NCBI RefSeq assembly: GCF_001418015.1 | Contig: NZ_LIQG01000026.1 | Coordinates: 1,116,001-1,180,000, forward strand | Direction: 5' to 3' | Source of the DNA: Lacinutrix mariniflava | GTDB lineage: Bacteria; Bacteroidota; Bacteroidia; Flavobacteriales; Flavobacteriaceae | DNA: 64,000 bases | Shown here: one piece after another, positions 16,859 to 25,239 of the stretch | Position numbering within the stretch: the first letter of the stretch is position 1 | Layout: every line of letters begins with the position of its first letter | Position numbers and translations under genes: made by a program | Notes under the pieces: generated by a model | Databases searched by the model: none | Told to the model about the DNA's origin: nothing | The model's input: only the letters and a program-made list of their open reading frames with translations

Positions 16859-17667
16859 TGTCTAATAAAACAAAATACTCAATCCTTACGGCAATAGTAA
16901 TAATTGCAACATTGCTAACTAAAGAATATTTAAATGCGAACGAAAAGGAAGTCGTAGTAACTAGTGGAACAATTACAAAACAAGACACAAACGAATACTT
17001 TTTACCTACAAGTACCACAGGACAAATTGTACACCACGATGGGTACAGTTTAAGTTATAGTGAACGACACGAACAAGCAGAATGGGTGGCATACGAGCTT
17101 AAGAAATCTCATTTAAGTAGTACTAATTTTAAACGTCCATATTTTGAAATAGATAATGCTGTAAAAACAACAGCAGCACATTGGCGTAATTATAAAAAAT
17201 CGGGTTACGATCGAGGACATTTATGTCCTGCAGGAGACAGGAAATATAGCCAAGAAGCGCATGATGAAACTTTTTTGACTAGTAATATTTCTCCACAAAC
17301 ACACGAGTTTAATGCAGGTGTTTGGAACCGTTTAGAACAAAAAACGCGCTATTGGGCAAGTAAGTACGATGGTGTTTTTGTGGTTTCTGGTGGTGTTTTA
17401 AAAGGGAGTATGAAAACCATAGGAAGCGAAAAAGTCTCTGTCCCAAATCAGTTTTATAAAGTAATTATAGATAATAACTCTGGAAAGACTAAAATGCTTG
17501 CTTTTTTAATGGATCACGAAGCGTCTAAAGAGCCTTTGTATAAATTTGTAGTATCTGTAGATGAAGTAGAAAAACTAACAGGAATAGACTTCTTTTCAGA
17601 ATTAGAAGATGAGAAAGAAAACAGGTTAGAGGCTTCGAATAGTTATAAAAATTGGAGTTTTAATTAA
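16858..17667 (+). CDS. DNA/RNA non-specific endonuclease (NucA family), secreted or anchored
   Basis: 269 aa with an N-terminal hydrophobic helix (residues 8-21) that should export it. The NucA/EndoG signature YDRGHLCPAGDRKYS places catalytic His121, and EFNAGVWNRLE supplies the metal-binding Asn152 and Glu160. The family cuts single- and double-stranded DNA and RNA with Mg2+. Translationally coupled to the TPR protein before it, so it belongs to the sigma/anti-sigma operon. No inhibitor gene is visible next to it; export itself may protect the cell. Confidence 0.9.
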   Translation: MSNKTKYSILTAIVIIATLLTKEYLNANEKEVVVTSGTITKQDTNEYFLPTSTTGQIVHHDGYSLSYSERHEQAEWVAYELKKSHLSSTNFKRPYFEIDNAVKTTAAHWRNYKKSGYDRGHLCPAGDRKYSQEAHDETFLTSNISPQTHEFNAGVWNRLEQKTRYWASKYDGVFVVSGGVLKGSMKTIGSEKVSVPNQFYKVIIDNNSGKTKMLAFLMDHEASKEPLYKFVVSVDEVEKLTGIDFFSELEDEKENRLEASNSYKNWSFN

Positions 17668-17709
17668 GTAGTTTGTAATTTATTGTTTCCGAGAAATCGA
17701 AAAGTAAAA

Positions 17710-18564
17710 TTATTTCCATCTTAATCTCTTGATAAAACCTTGCCAACGCTCCTTTCTTACAAATACACCTTCTTCTTTTGTAATAAATGGTTGAACATTA
17801 CTTTTTTTTGCTTTTAAATAGCCTGAAACAAAATTTTTGAAAGTTTCAAAATCACTTCTTTTAAGACCATTGTAAGTGCCTAAAATAAAAGTAAGTATAA
17901 AACCATAGCGCATTTTGTACATGGCTTCACCTTGTAATAATCGGGCTTGTTTATTGTAGTTTGCTCCAGTTGGTTTTAAGTGTTTTACTTTTAAATTGGC
18001 ATCAAGTAAAATATGCCAATTATTAAATTTAGCTAAAAGCTCGTCGATAGTATCCCAACCCATATCTTTTTTTAGCATACCAATGTCTTTAAAACAGTCT
18101 TTAGTATAAGCTTTTAATGCACCTCGAATATGGTCTTTACCCGTAACTTGCTCTCTTAGCCATTTGTTGTTTTTCTTGACATAACAATAACCAGAAGCCA
18201 TGCCAATGTTTTTGTTAGATTTAAAATGAACGGCTAAAGTTTCAAGATAGTTTTCCTGAAAAATTAAATCTGCATCAAATTTGCAAATAACATCATAGTT
18301 GTTATCTAAAGTTTCGAAACCTTTATAAAAAGCATTAATAATTTTGGAGCCAGGTAAATGTTTATTTGAAGATTTAACATTTACTAGAGATATCCAATGG
18401 TGTTGTTGTATAAATTGTTCTACAATAGTTTGGGTAGCATCAGTAGAATTATCATTAACTACCACAACAGATTTTGGTTGTAAAGTCTGTGCAACTAGCG
18501 AAGATAGAGTCTTAGCAATAAAATTAGCTTCGTTGTGAGCAGGTATGACGATGTAAAAATCCAA
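17710..18564 (-). CDS. Glycosyltransferase family 2
   Basis: 284 aa, start TTG at 18564. GT-A fold: VIPAHNEANFIAKTLSSL, VVVNDNSTDATQ and the metal-binding CKFDADL are visible at residues 4-115. No membrane helix. It transfers a sugar from a nucleotide sugar to an unknown acceptor. It is a tandem paralogue of the next gene upstream, with which it shares motif spacing and the C-terminal pattern KKRRW. Confidence 0.88.
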   Translation of the reverse strand: MDFYIVIPAHNEANFIAKTLSSLVAQTLQPKSVVVVNDNSTDATQTIVEQFIQQHHWISLVNVKSSNKHLPGSKIINAFYKGFETLDNNYDVICKFDADLIFQENYLETLAVHFKSNKNIGMASGYCYVKKNNKWLREQVTGKDHIRGALKAYTKDCFKDIGMLKKDMGWDTIDELLAKFNNWHILLDANLKVKHLKPTGANYNKQARLLQGEAMYKMRYGFILTFILGTYNGLKRSDFETFKNFVSGYLKAKKSNVQPFITKEEGVFVRKERWQGFIKRLRWK

Positions 18565-18586
18565 AGAATACGTTTAAAAATTGAAA

Positions 18587-19438
18587 TTAACCAAAAATAG
18601 CTTCTTTTATACCTTTCCAACGTATTTTTCTAATGAATTGTCCTTCAGCTTCCGAAACTATAAATGCCTTTTTCTTGCGTCGCGCTTTAGAATACCCTTT
18701 TAAATCATTGGCTAATATTGAAAAATCTTGATTGTTAATGCTCTTCTTTAATGCAGCGATTACGCTAATTAGAAAGCCATATCTCATTTTATAAAAAGCT
18801 TCACCTTGAAGCAAAGCGCTTTTTTTTGAATAAGATTTTCCGGTAGGTTTTAAGTGTTTAACGTGTAATGTTTGGTTTGTTTTTACAGACCATCCATAAT
18901 ATTGTGCTAATAAAATGTCCACAGTGTCCCAGCCAATACTTTGTTTTAAGCCTCCAATGGCTTTAAAGCATTCTTTTCGGTAGGCTTTAAAAGGGCCACG
19001 AACATGATTTTTAGAAGATACAGTTTCATAAATCCACTCTCCATTTTTTTCTATGTAAGCTAATCCTCCAGCAATACCAATTTTTTTATCAGATTGAAAA
19101 ATGGATACTATAGATTCTAAGTAATTTTTAGGAAGGATAATATCCGCGTCAAATTTGCAAATAATATCATAGTCGCTATCCAATGTTTCTAAGCCTTTAT
19201 AAAAGGCATTAATAACTTTACTACCAGGAATGTGTTCTATTGAAGATTGAATAGTGATACTTTCTATCCAATTGTTTTTAGTTGAAAATGAATTAATAAT
19301 ATTTTGAGTAGTGTCTGTAGAATTATCATTTACTACAACTACTTTCTTTGGTAATAGTGTTTGATTGGTTAAAGATTCAAGCATTAGAGCAATGCAATCT
19401 TCTTCGTTGTGAGCAGGAATGACAATGTAGATTTTCAA
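18587..19438 (-). CDS. Glycosyltransferase family 2 (paralogue)
   Basis: 283 aa from the TTG at 19438. The frame runs 8 codons further upstream, also from a TTG, but the chosen start gives the same N-terminus as the neighbouring paralogue (K-I-Y-I-V-I-P-A-H-N-E). Motifs VVVVNDNSTDTTQ, CKFDADI and RGPFKAYRKECF mirror the downstream copy. It lies 22 bp upstream of that copy, consistent with a tandem duplication. A 33-bp dispersed repeat lies just upstream (19471-19503). Confidence 0.85.
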   Translation of the reverse strand: MKIYIVIPAHNEEDCIALMLESLTNQTLLPKKVVVVNDNSTDTTQNIINSFSTKNNWIESITIQSSIEHIPGSKVINAFYKGLETLDSDYDIICKFDADIILPKNYLESIVSIFQSDKKIGIAGGLAYIEKNGEWIYETVSSKNHVRGPFKAYRKECFKAIGGLKQSIGWDTVDILLAQYYGWSVKTNQTLHVKHLKPTGKSYSKKSALLQGEAFYKMRYGFLISVIAALKKSINNQDFSILANDLKGYSKARRKKKAFIVSEAEGQFIRKIRWKGIKEAIFG

Positions 19439-19470
19439 TATTTTTAATTTCAAATTTGCCAAATAATAAT

Positions 19471-19503
19471 GAGATTACCACGTCCTTCGTCCTCGTAATG
19501 ACC
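19471..19503 (-). repeat. 33-bp dispersed repeat, copy 2 (inverted)
   Basis: Reverse complement of 5096-5128 with one mismatch. It occupies nearly all the intergenic space between the methyltransferase stop (19508) and the glycosyltransferase start. Confidence 0.85.
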
Positions 19504-19507
19504 CTAA

Positions 19508-20032
19508 TTATTTTATTCTTTCAGCATAAACAATATAATAACGATTAGTAAACCATCTTAAAACTGGACGAATACCAATTTTTTTAGTTGGGTTAGTCCA
19601 TTGTTGACGATCAATTATTTTCCAACCTGCCTTTTCTAAAAGCCAATCGAATTGCCAATCTTCAAACTCATGGTAATGTCTATCCCATTTATCTGTTTTA
19701 CTTCTATATGCCGAAGAAAACCATAAACGCATAGGAATACTAGCAACCAATTTATCTGCTTTTATAGATTTTAAAACAGTATACGGTGAAAGTAAGTGTT
19801 CGAAAATTTCGAAAGCCGTTACCACTGTGGCATCTGAATTTTCAATAGCTGAAGTATCCTCATCTATATCTTCACCAGAAGTATTATTTAAAATATAGCC
19901 ACCTTTTTTCATGACTTCTGTAAACGGATTTTCAACGCCTAAGTCAAGAATAGTTTCATTTTTAGAAATATGTTTTTCTAAAAATTGATATGTTAATTTA
20001 TATCTTTTATGAGGAAATTTACCTTCGTACAA
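19508..20032 (-). CDS. Class I SAM-dependent methyltransferase
   Basis: 174 aa, TTG start at 20032. The glycine motif is ETILDLGVENPFTEVM, atypical but recognisable (DLGvEnP), followed by the acidic GEDIDEDTSA and the motif II-like ATVVTAFEIFEHLLSPYTVLKSI. Short, soluble; a methyltransferase of the type that acts on lipids, glycans or small molecules. It starts 11 bp after the KAS III stop, so it is in one operon with KAS III and two glycosyltransferases. Confidence 0.75.
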   Translation of the reverse strand: MYEGKFPHKRYKLTYQFLEKHISKNETILDLGVENPFTEVMKKGGYILNNTSGEDIDEDTSAIENSDATVVTAFEIFEHLLSPYTVLKSIKADKLVASIPMRLWFSSAYRSKTDKWDRHYHEFEDWQFDWLLEKAGWKIIDRQQWTNPTKKIGIRPVLRWFTNRYYIVYAERIK

Positions 20033-20043
20033 GAAATGCTGTT

Positions 20044-21102
20044 TTAATGTTTATAAACAATACAGTTAATATTCATACCAGCACCAACGCTAGCAAAAAT
20101 AATAACATCACCTTTATTAATTTCTTGATTCTCAAGTTTTTCTTTTAGAATCATATCATACAATGTTGGTACTGTTGCTACACTCGAGTTTCCAAGTTTA
20201 GCAATAGACATTGGCATAATGCCTGCTGGCATTTTCATATTATGAAGCTTATAAAAACGTTTTACAATAGCTTCGTCCATTTTTTCATTGGCTTGATGAA
20301 TCAATATTTTTTTGACATCATTTATACCATATCCACTCTTTTCTAAACACGATTTTAGTGCCAATGGTACATTGGTTAAAGCAAATTCGTAAATTTTTCT
20401 ACCATACATTTTAATGTAACGACGTTGACTTGTATTTTTTGGATCATTAGTTTCTCCAAAATATATAAAATGAGCTTCATCTAGTGCATAAGTTGCAGAT
20501 TCATGAGCTATAATTCCGCCTTCGTCACTGGTTTCTTCTATAATTACTGCACCTGCACCATCACTATAAATCATGGAGTCTCTATCATGCTTGTCTATAA
20601 CTCGAGATAATGTTTCGGTACCAATAACTAAACAGCGTTTTGCTATTCCAGCTTTAATAAATGCGTTTGCTTGAATAACACCTTCAATCCAACCTGGACA
20701 ACCAAAAAGTAAATCGTAACCAACACATTTTGGGTTTTTAATTTGAAGTAAATGCTTTACGCGAGAAGCTAAACTTGGTACAGTGTCACTTTGCTCTGCG
20801 TCAGGTTTTACATCACCATAATTGTGTGCTACAATAATATAATCTAAAGATTCTTTGTCAATTTTAGCATTGGCAATAGCCTTTTCAGCAGCGTAAAAAG
20901 CAATATCAGAATTTAATAATTCAGGCTTTATATAGCGTCTTTCTTCAATTCCTGTTATCGCTTTAAATTTATCAACGATAATTTCATTTGGACTATTTAT
21001 TTTTGAGCCATCTGCATTCAAAAATTCGTGATTATAAAAATCTTCATTTTTTTCAACAGTGCTTGGAATATAACTTCCTGTTCCAGTAATTTTAATATTC
21101 AT
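20044..21102 (-). CDS. 3-oxoacyl-ACP synthase III family enzyme
   Basis: 352 aa. The KAS III triad is present: Cys135 (LLFGCPGW), His near 277 (ILIHQANEKM) and Asn near 310 (LGNSSVATVP). It condenses an acyl-CoA with malonyl-ACP or catalyses a related acyl transfer. Because the operon also has a methyltransferase and two glycosyltransferases, a role in a special lipid or glycolipid rather than bulk fatty acid synthesis is possible. Its promoter (TATCTTTG on the minus strand at 21137-21144) is in the loop of a terminator-like hairpin. Confidence 0.9.
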   Translation of the reverse strand: MNIKITGTGSYIPSTVEKNEDFYNHEFLNADGSKINSPNEIIVDKFKAITGIEERRYIKPELLNSDIAFYAAEKAIANAKIDKESLDYIIVAHNYGDVKPDAEQSDTVPSLASRVKHLLQIKNPKCVGYDLLFGCPGWIEGVIQANAFIKAGIAKRCLVIGTETLSRVIDKHDRDSMIYSDGAGAVIIEETSDEGGIIAHESATYALDEAHFIYFGETNDPKNTSQRRYIKMYGRKIYEFALTNVPLALKSCLEKSGYGINDVKKILIHQANEKMDEAIVKRFYKLHNMKMPAGIMPMSIAKLGNSSVATVPTLYDMILKEKLENQEINKGDVIIFASVGAGMNINCIVYKH

Positions 21103-21103
21103 A

Positions 21104-21167
21104 TAAAAAAGTAATTGCCTTTAATCAATTATCCTACAAAGATAAGGAGTATAAATTAAAGGCAATT
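21104..21167 (-). terminator. gcvP terminator whose loop holds the KAS III promoter
   Basis: AATTGCCTTTAAT (21113-21125) and ATTAAAGGCAATT (21155-21167) form a perfect 13-bp stem around a 29-nt loop. On the minus strand it is followed by AC and six T. It can stop read-through from gcvP, and the KAS III start codon follows the T-run directly. Confidence 0.75.
21137..21144 (-). promoter_or_regulatory. -7 promoter element for KAS III operon
   Basis: Minus strand TATCTTTG fits the Bacteroidota TAnnTTTG element exactly. The start site would fall near 21132, giving a leader of about 30 nt that contains only one arm of the surrounding hairpin. Confidence 0.7.
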
Positions 21168-21203
21168 TATTTGTTAATTCATTTTACGACGTTCAAACCC
21201 GTA

Positions 21204-24053
21204 TTATGCTTCCATATAGGCTTCAATTGGAGCACAAGTACAGATTAAATTTCTGTCTCCATAAGCATCATCAACACGTCTTACACTTGGCCAAAATTTA
21301 GTGTCATGTACGTAATCTAGTGGGAAAGCTGCTTTTTGACGAGAGTATGGTAATAACCATTCATCGCTTGTTACCATTGCCATAGTATGCGGAGCATTTT
21401 TTAAAGGATTATTATCGTCATCTTTATTAGCTTCAGAAATTTCTTTTCTAATAGAAATCATAGCGTCGCAAAAACGATCCATTTCTGCTTTACTTTCACT
21501 TTCTGTAGGTTCAATCATCATTGTTCCAGCTACAGGAAAAGAAACTGTTGGCGCATGAAAGCCATAGTCCATTAAACGCTTAGCAATATCAACTACTTCA
21601 ATACCATTTGCTTTAAATGGACGACAGTCAATAATCATTTCGTGGGCTGCACGACCACGTTCTCCAGAGTACAATGTTTCGAAAGCGCCTTGTAAACGTT
21701 GTTTAATATAGTTTGCATTTAAAATGGCAACTTCGGTAGATTTTTTAAGACCTTTAACACCTAACATTTTAATATAACCATAAGAGATTAAACATGCTAA
21801 TGCAGAACCGTATGGAGCAGAAGAAATTGCTGTAATAGCTTGGTCTCCTCCAGTTTTTATAACAGGATTTCCAGGTAAAAATGGAACGAGTTGTTTTGCA
21901 ACGCAAATTGGTCCAACACCTGGTCCACCACCACCATGAGGAATAGCAAAGGTTTTGTGTAAATTTAAGTGGCAAACGTCTGCACCAATATTTCCAGGAT
22001 TTGTTAAACCTACTTGGGCATTCATATTCGCACCATCCATGTATACTTGTCCACCATTATCGTGAATACATTTAGTAATCTCCTTAATTGCAGATTCGTA
22101 AACACCATGTGTAGAAGGATATGTTACCATTAAAGCAGCTAAATTATCTTTATGTAATTCTGCTTTTTCACGTAAATCGTCTACATCAATATTACCTTCT
22201 TCAGTAGACTTTGTAACCACCACTTTCATTCCAGCCATTACAGCACTTGCAGGATTTGTACCATGTGCAGATGATGGAATTAAGCAAATATTTCTATGGT
22301 TGTCTCCACGAGATTCATGATATGCTTTTATTACCATTAATCCTGCATACTCACCTTGAGCACCAGAATTTGGTTGTAAAGATGTACCAGAGAAACCAGT
22401 AATTTCAGTTAATTGGTCTTCTAATTCTTTTAAAACAGTTAAGTAACCTTTAGCTTGTTCTACAGGAACAAAAGGATGAATACTTCCCCAATTAGGATTA
22501 CTTAATGGCAGCATTTCTGCAGCTGCATTTAATTTCATTGTACAAGAACCTAGAGAAATCATAGAGTGATTTAATGATAAATCTTTACGTTCTAAGTTTT
22601 TTATATAACGCATCAATTCTGTTTCAGAATGATGTGTGTTGAAAACGTCTAAGGTTAAAAAGTCTGTTTTACGTTGAAGTGTTTCAGAAATGTTATTGCC
22701 TTCAGAAATACTATCAATTGTAAATGTTTCTTTACCTAAAGCTTCAGCAAAAATTGAGATCATTTCATTAACGTCTGCAACTCTAGTTGTTTCGTTTATA
22801 GAAATAGTAACGGTTTCTTCATCTGGATAATAAAAATTAACCTGACGTTTTTCAGCTATAGCTTTAATTTGTGAAGCATTCGCTTTTAGTTGAATAGTAT
22901 CAAAAAACGAAGTGTTTATTTGTTCTAAACCTAACTTTACTAAAGCATTTGCTAAAGTAGAGGTTGTGTTATGTACTTGGTTTGCAATAAAAGTTAAACC
23001 TTTTGGACCATGATAAACTGCGTACATTCCAGCCATTACTGCTAGTAATACTTGTGCTGTACAAATGTTTGATGTTGCTCTGTCTCTTTTTATATGTTGC
23101 TCGCGTGTTTGCAAAGCCATACGTAAAGCACGATTTCCATTTTTGTCTTTAGATACACCAATAATACGACCAGGAATATCACGCTTATAAGTTTCTTTAG
23201 TTGCAAAATATGCAGCATGTGGGCCACCATATCCTAATGGAATTCCAAAACGTTGTGTTGTGCCAACTACAACGTCTGCACCAAATTTACCAGGTGCTTC
23301 AAGTTTTACTAAACTTAAAATATCTGCAGCAACAGCAACTTTAATGTCTGCTGATTTTGCTTTTGCTATAAATGTTTTAATGTCGCTAACTTGTCCGTTT
23401 TTTCCTGGATACTGTAAAATGGCTCCGAAAAATTCAGAAGAAAAATCGAAATCATTTTCATTTCCTATTACTAATTCTACACCAATTGGAGTAGAACGTG
23501 TTTGTAATAATGATAAGGTTTGTGGTAAAATAGTTTCAGAAACAAAAAACTTATTGACACCAGCTTTCTTTTGAGCACGCTCGCGAACAGCAAATAATAA
23601 GCTCATTGCTTCTGCAGCAGCTGTGCTTTCGTCTAAAAGAGATGCATTTGCCAATTCCATTCCAGTAAGGTCTGTAACCATAGTTTGGAAATTTAATAAG
23701 GCTTCTAGTCGACCTTGTGCAATTTCTGCTTGGTAAGGTGTATAGGCAGTATACCAACCCGGATTTTCCAAAATATTACGTTGGATAACGGCTGGTAAAA
23801 TTGTTGGGTGGTACCCTAAACCAATATATGTTTTGTAAATATTATTTAACTTAGATAGTTCGTTAATGTGCGACGAATATTCGAATTCGCTCATGGCAGC
23901 ATCCAAATTTAAGTCGGCTTTTAAACGAATATCATCTGGAACAGTTTCGTAAATAAGCTGATCCATACTATCGACACCAATGGCGTCTAGCATTAGTTTT
24001 TGATCATTTTCTCTTGGACCAATATGGCGAAGTGCAAAAGTATTTGTGTTCAT
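21204..24053 (-). CDS. gcvP: Glycine dehydrogenase (decarboxylating), P-protein
   Basis: 949 aa from the ATG at 24053. A longer frame to 24080 exists, but a -7 box overlaps that segment (24078-24085) and homologues begin like NTFALRHIGPRE, so the shorter start is chosen. Both halves of the fused P-protein are present, with the PLP-lysine motif NLHKTFAIPHGGGGPG in the C-terminal half. It decarboxylates glycine and transfers the aminomethyl group to the H-protein lipoyl arm. Other gcv genes are not in the window, which is normal for Bacteroidota. Confidence 0.96.
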   Translation of the reverse strand: MNTNTFALRHIGPRENDQKLMLDAIGVDSMDQLIYETVPDDIRLKADLNLDAAMSEFEYSSHINELSKLNNIYKTYIGLGYHPTILPAVIQRNILENPGWYTAYTPYQAEIAQGRLEALLNFQTMVTDLTGMELANASLLDESTAAAEAMSLLFAVRERAQKKAGVNKFFVSETILPQTLSLLQTRSTPIGVELVIGNENDFDFSSEFFGAILQYPGKNGQVSDIKTFIAKAKSADIKVAVAADILSLVKLEAPGKFGADVVVGTTQRFGIPLGYGGPHAAYFATKETYKRDIPGRIIGVSKDKNGNRALRMALQTREQHIKRDRATSNICTAQVLLAVMAGMYAVYHGPKGLTFIANQVHNTTSTLANALVKLGLEQINTSFFDTIQLKANASQIKAIAEKRQVNFYYPDEETVTISINETTRVADVNEMISIFAEALGKETFTIDSISEGNNISETLQRKTDFLTLDVFNTHHSETELMRYIKNLERKDLSLNHSMISLGSCTMKLNAAAEMLPLSNPNWGSIHPFVPVEQAKGYLTVLKELEDQLTEITGFSGTSLQPNSGAQGEYAGLMVIKAYHESRGDNHRNICLIPSSAHGTNPASAVMAGMKVVVTKSTEEGNIDVDDLREKAELHKDNLAALMVTYPSTHGVYESAIKEITKCIHDNGGQVYMDGANMNAQVGLTNPGNIGADVCHLNLHKTFAIPHGGGGPGVGPICVAKQLVPFLPGNPVIKTGGDQAITAISSAPYGSALACLISYGYIKMLGVKGLKKSTEVAILNANYIKQRLQGAFETLYSGERGRAAHEMIIDCRPFKANGIEVVDIAKRLMDYGFHAPTVSFPVAGTMMIEPTESESKAEMDRFCDAMISIRKEISEANKDDDNNPLKNAPHTMAMVTSDEWLLPYSRQKAAFPLDYVHDTKFWPSVRRVDDAYGDRNLICTCAPIEAYMEA

Positions 24054-24077
24054 TGTAGTTGTGTGTATTTTGAGCAT

Positions 24078-24085
24078 CAAAAATA
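24078..24085 (-). promoter_or_regulatory. -7 promoter element of gcvP
   Basis: Minus strand TATTTTTG matches TAnnTTTG. The start site would be near 24073, about 20 nt before the chosen gcvP ATG. Confidence 0.65.
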
Positions 24086-24160
24086 ATGAAAATTTAAAAT
24101 CTTGTTTCTTAAAAAAATCTAAAGTTTTTAACCATTTAACAGCTTTATCAACAGTTTGTT

Positions 24161-24168
24161 TAACTTTG
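24161..24168 (+). promoter_or_regulatory. -7 promoter element, probably leaderless transcript
   Basis: TAACTTTG fits TAnnTTTG and stands exactly 4 bases before the ATG at 24173, so transcription should start at or next to the start codon. Confidence 0.6.
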
Positions 24169-24172
24169 TTTA

Positions 24173-25003
24173 ATGCGAATAATAAAACAGTTTATCGATT
24201 TTTACTTGAACAGTAGTATTCACGTAGCTTTAGCTGTCTACGCATTAAGTTGGATAACGTTATTTCAGTTCAACATTTCTTACGACGAGGATATTCTTTA
24301 TTTTATTTTCTATGCAACAATAACGGGTTACAATTTTGTTAAGTATTTTGGAATAGCTAAATTTCACCATAGAAGTTTAACCGATGCTTTAAAAATTATT
24401 CAAGTTTTTTCATTTGTTTGCTTTTTGTTATTGTGCTATTATGCAACACAATTACAGCTAAAAACGTTGATTTCTATAGCTGTTTTTGGTGTTATTACTT
24501 TTTTGTACGCCATTCCTTTTATTCCAAAAAGTTTTTATTTGGATCACCAACAAAATCTGCGCGATGTGAGCGGTCTTAAAGTGTATGTTATTGCTTTGGT
24601 TTGGGCTGGTGTTACTGTCTTTTTGCCTTTAATTAATGACGACTTCAATATAAATGTAGATGTTTATATAACCGCTTTTCAAAGGTTTATTTTTGTAGTT
24701 GTTTTAATGTTGCCTTTTGAAATTAGAGATCTAAAATTCGATAATTTAAAGTTGGCTACAATACCACAAAAAATAGGAGTGAAGTATACTAAAGGTATTG
24801 GATTAGTATTATTAATATTTTTCTTTTTTGCTGAATTTTTTAAGAATGAATTAACCCATGGAAGTATAATTAAAACATTAATTGTTGCGTTGATAACATT
24901 CTGTTTTCTAGTTTTTTCAAATAAAAAAAGGAACCGTTATTACAGTTCCTTTTGGGGTGAAAGTATTCCAATATTCTGGTTACTCATTACTTTGTTTTGC
25001 TAA
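24173..25003 (+). CDS. UbiA-like integral membrane protein
   Basis: 276 aa with about eight membrane helices. The spacing of segments resembles UbiA prenyltransferases: an early loop TGYNFVKYFG where the first Asp-rich motif (NDxxD) would lie but without the Asp, and a later EIRDLKFDNLKLATIPQKIG that fits the second motif DxxxD...G. Loss of the first motif suggests a non-canonical or inactive member. Its last 24 bases overlap the convergent anti-sigma gene, and a terminator for that operon is embedded in its coding sequence. Confidence 0.65.
   Translation: MRIIKQFIDFYLNSSIHVALAVYALSWITLFQFNISYDEDILYFIFYATITGYNFVKYFGIAKFHHRSLTDALKIIQVFSFVCFLLLCYYATQLQLKTLISIAVFGVITFLYAIPFIPKSFYLDHQQNLRDVSGLKVYVIALVWAGVTVFLPLINDDFNINVDVYITAFQRFIFVVVLMLPFEIRDLKFDNLKLATIPQKIGVKYTKGIGLVLLIFFFFAEFFKNELTHGSIIKTLIVALITFCFLVFSNKKRNRYYSSFWGESIPIFWLLITLFC
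24923..24955 (-). terminator. Terminator of the sigma/anti-sigma operon, inside the opposite gene
   Basis: AAAAGGAAC (24926-24934) pairs with GTTCCTTTT (24945-24953), 10-nt loop. On the minus strand it is followed by a run of T (24923-24929 complement). It lies 25 bp past the anti-sigma stop but within the C-terminal codons of the plus-strand membrane gene. Confidence 0.75.
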
Positions 25004-25237
25004 TTCTTGCTCGAAAGCAGATTGCATTTTAGATTTCTCTGTAGTATCTAACTTAACAGGTTTTGTAGTAAAAACCTTAGTTAACTTCGCATTATTCTTA
25101 GTGTATTTTCTGCAAGCTGCACAAAAAGCTAAATGAAAAGTTAATTTAATTTTTTCTAAAATAGTAGCGTCGTTATACTGTGTTTTGTCACAAGTGTGAT
25201 TCGCTTCATCACAACTTAAAAATATCTTATTACTCAT
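24980..25237 (-). CDS. Zinc-binding anti-sigma-like protein
   Basis: 85 aa from the ATG at 25237; a longer frame would overlap the sigma gene and is not needed. The motif HLAFCAACRKY gives His-x3-Cys-x2-Cys, the signature of ZAS-type anti-sigma domains, with two further Cys near the N-terminus (FLSCDEANHTCD). No membrane segment, so it is cytoplasmic and may respond to redox or zinc. It begins 2 bp after the sigma gene stop. Confidence 0.78.
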   Translation of the reverse strand: MSNKIFLSCDEANHTCDKTQYNDATILEKIKLTFHLAFCAACRKYTKNNAKLTKVFTTKPVKLDTTEKSKMQSAFEQELAKQSNE

Positions 25238-25239
25238 TG

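Noticed and set aside
24054-24080. Longer start of gcvP
   Set aside because: A -7 promoter box overlaps it (24078-24085), so the transcript would not include it.
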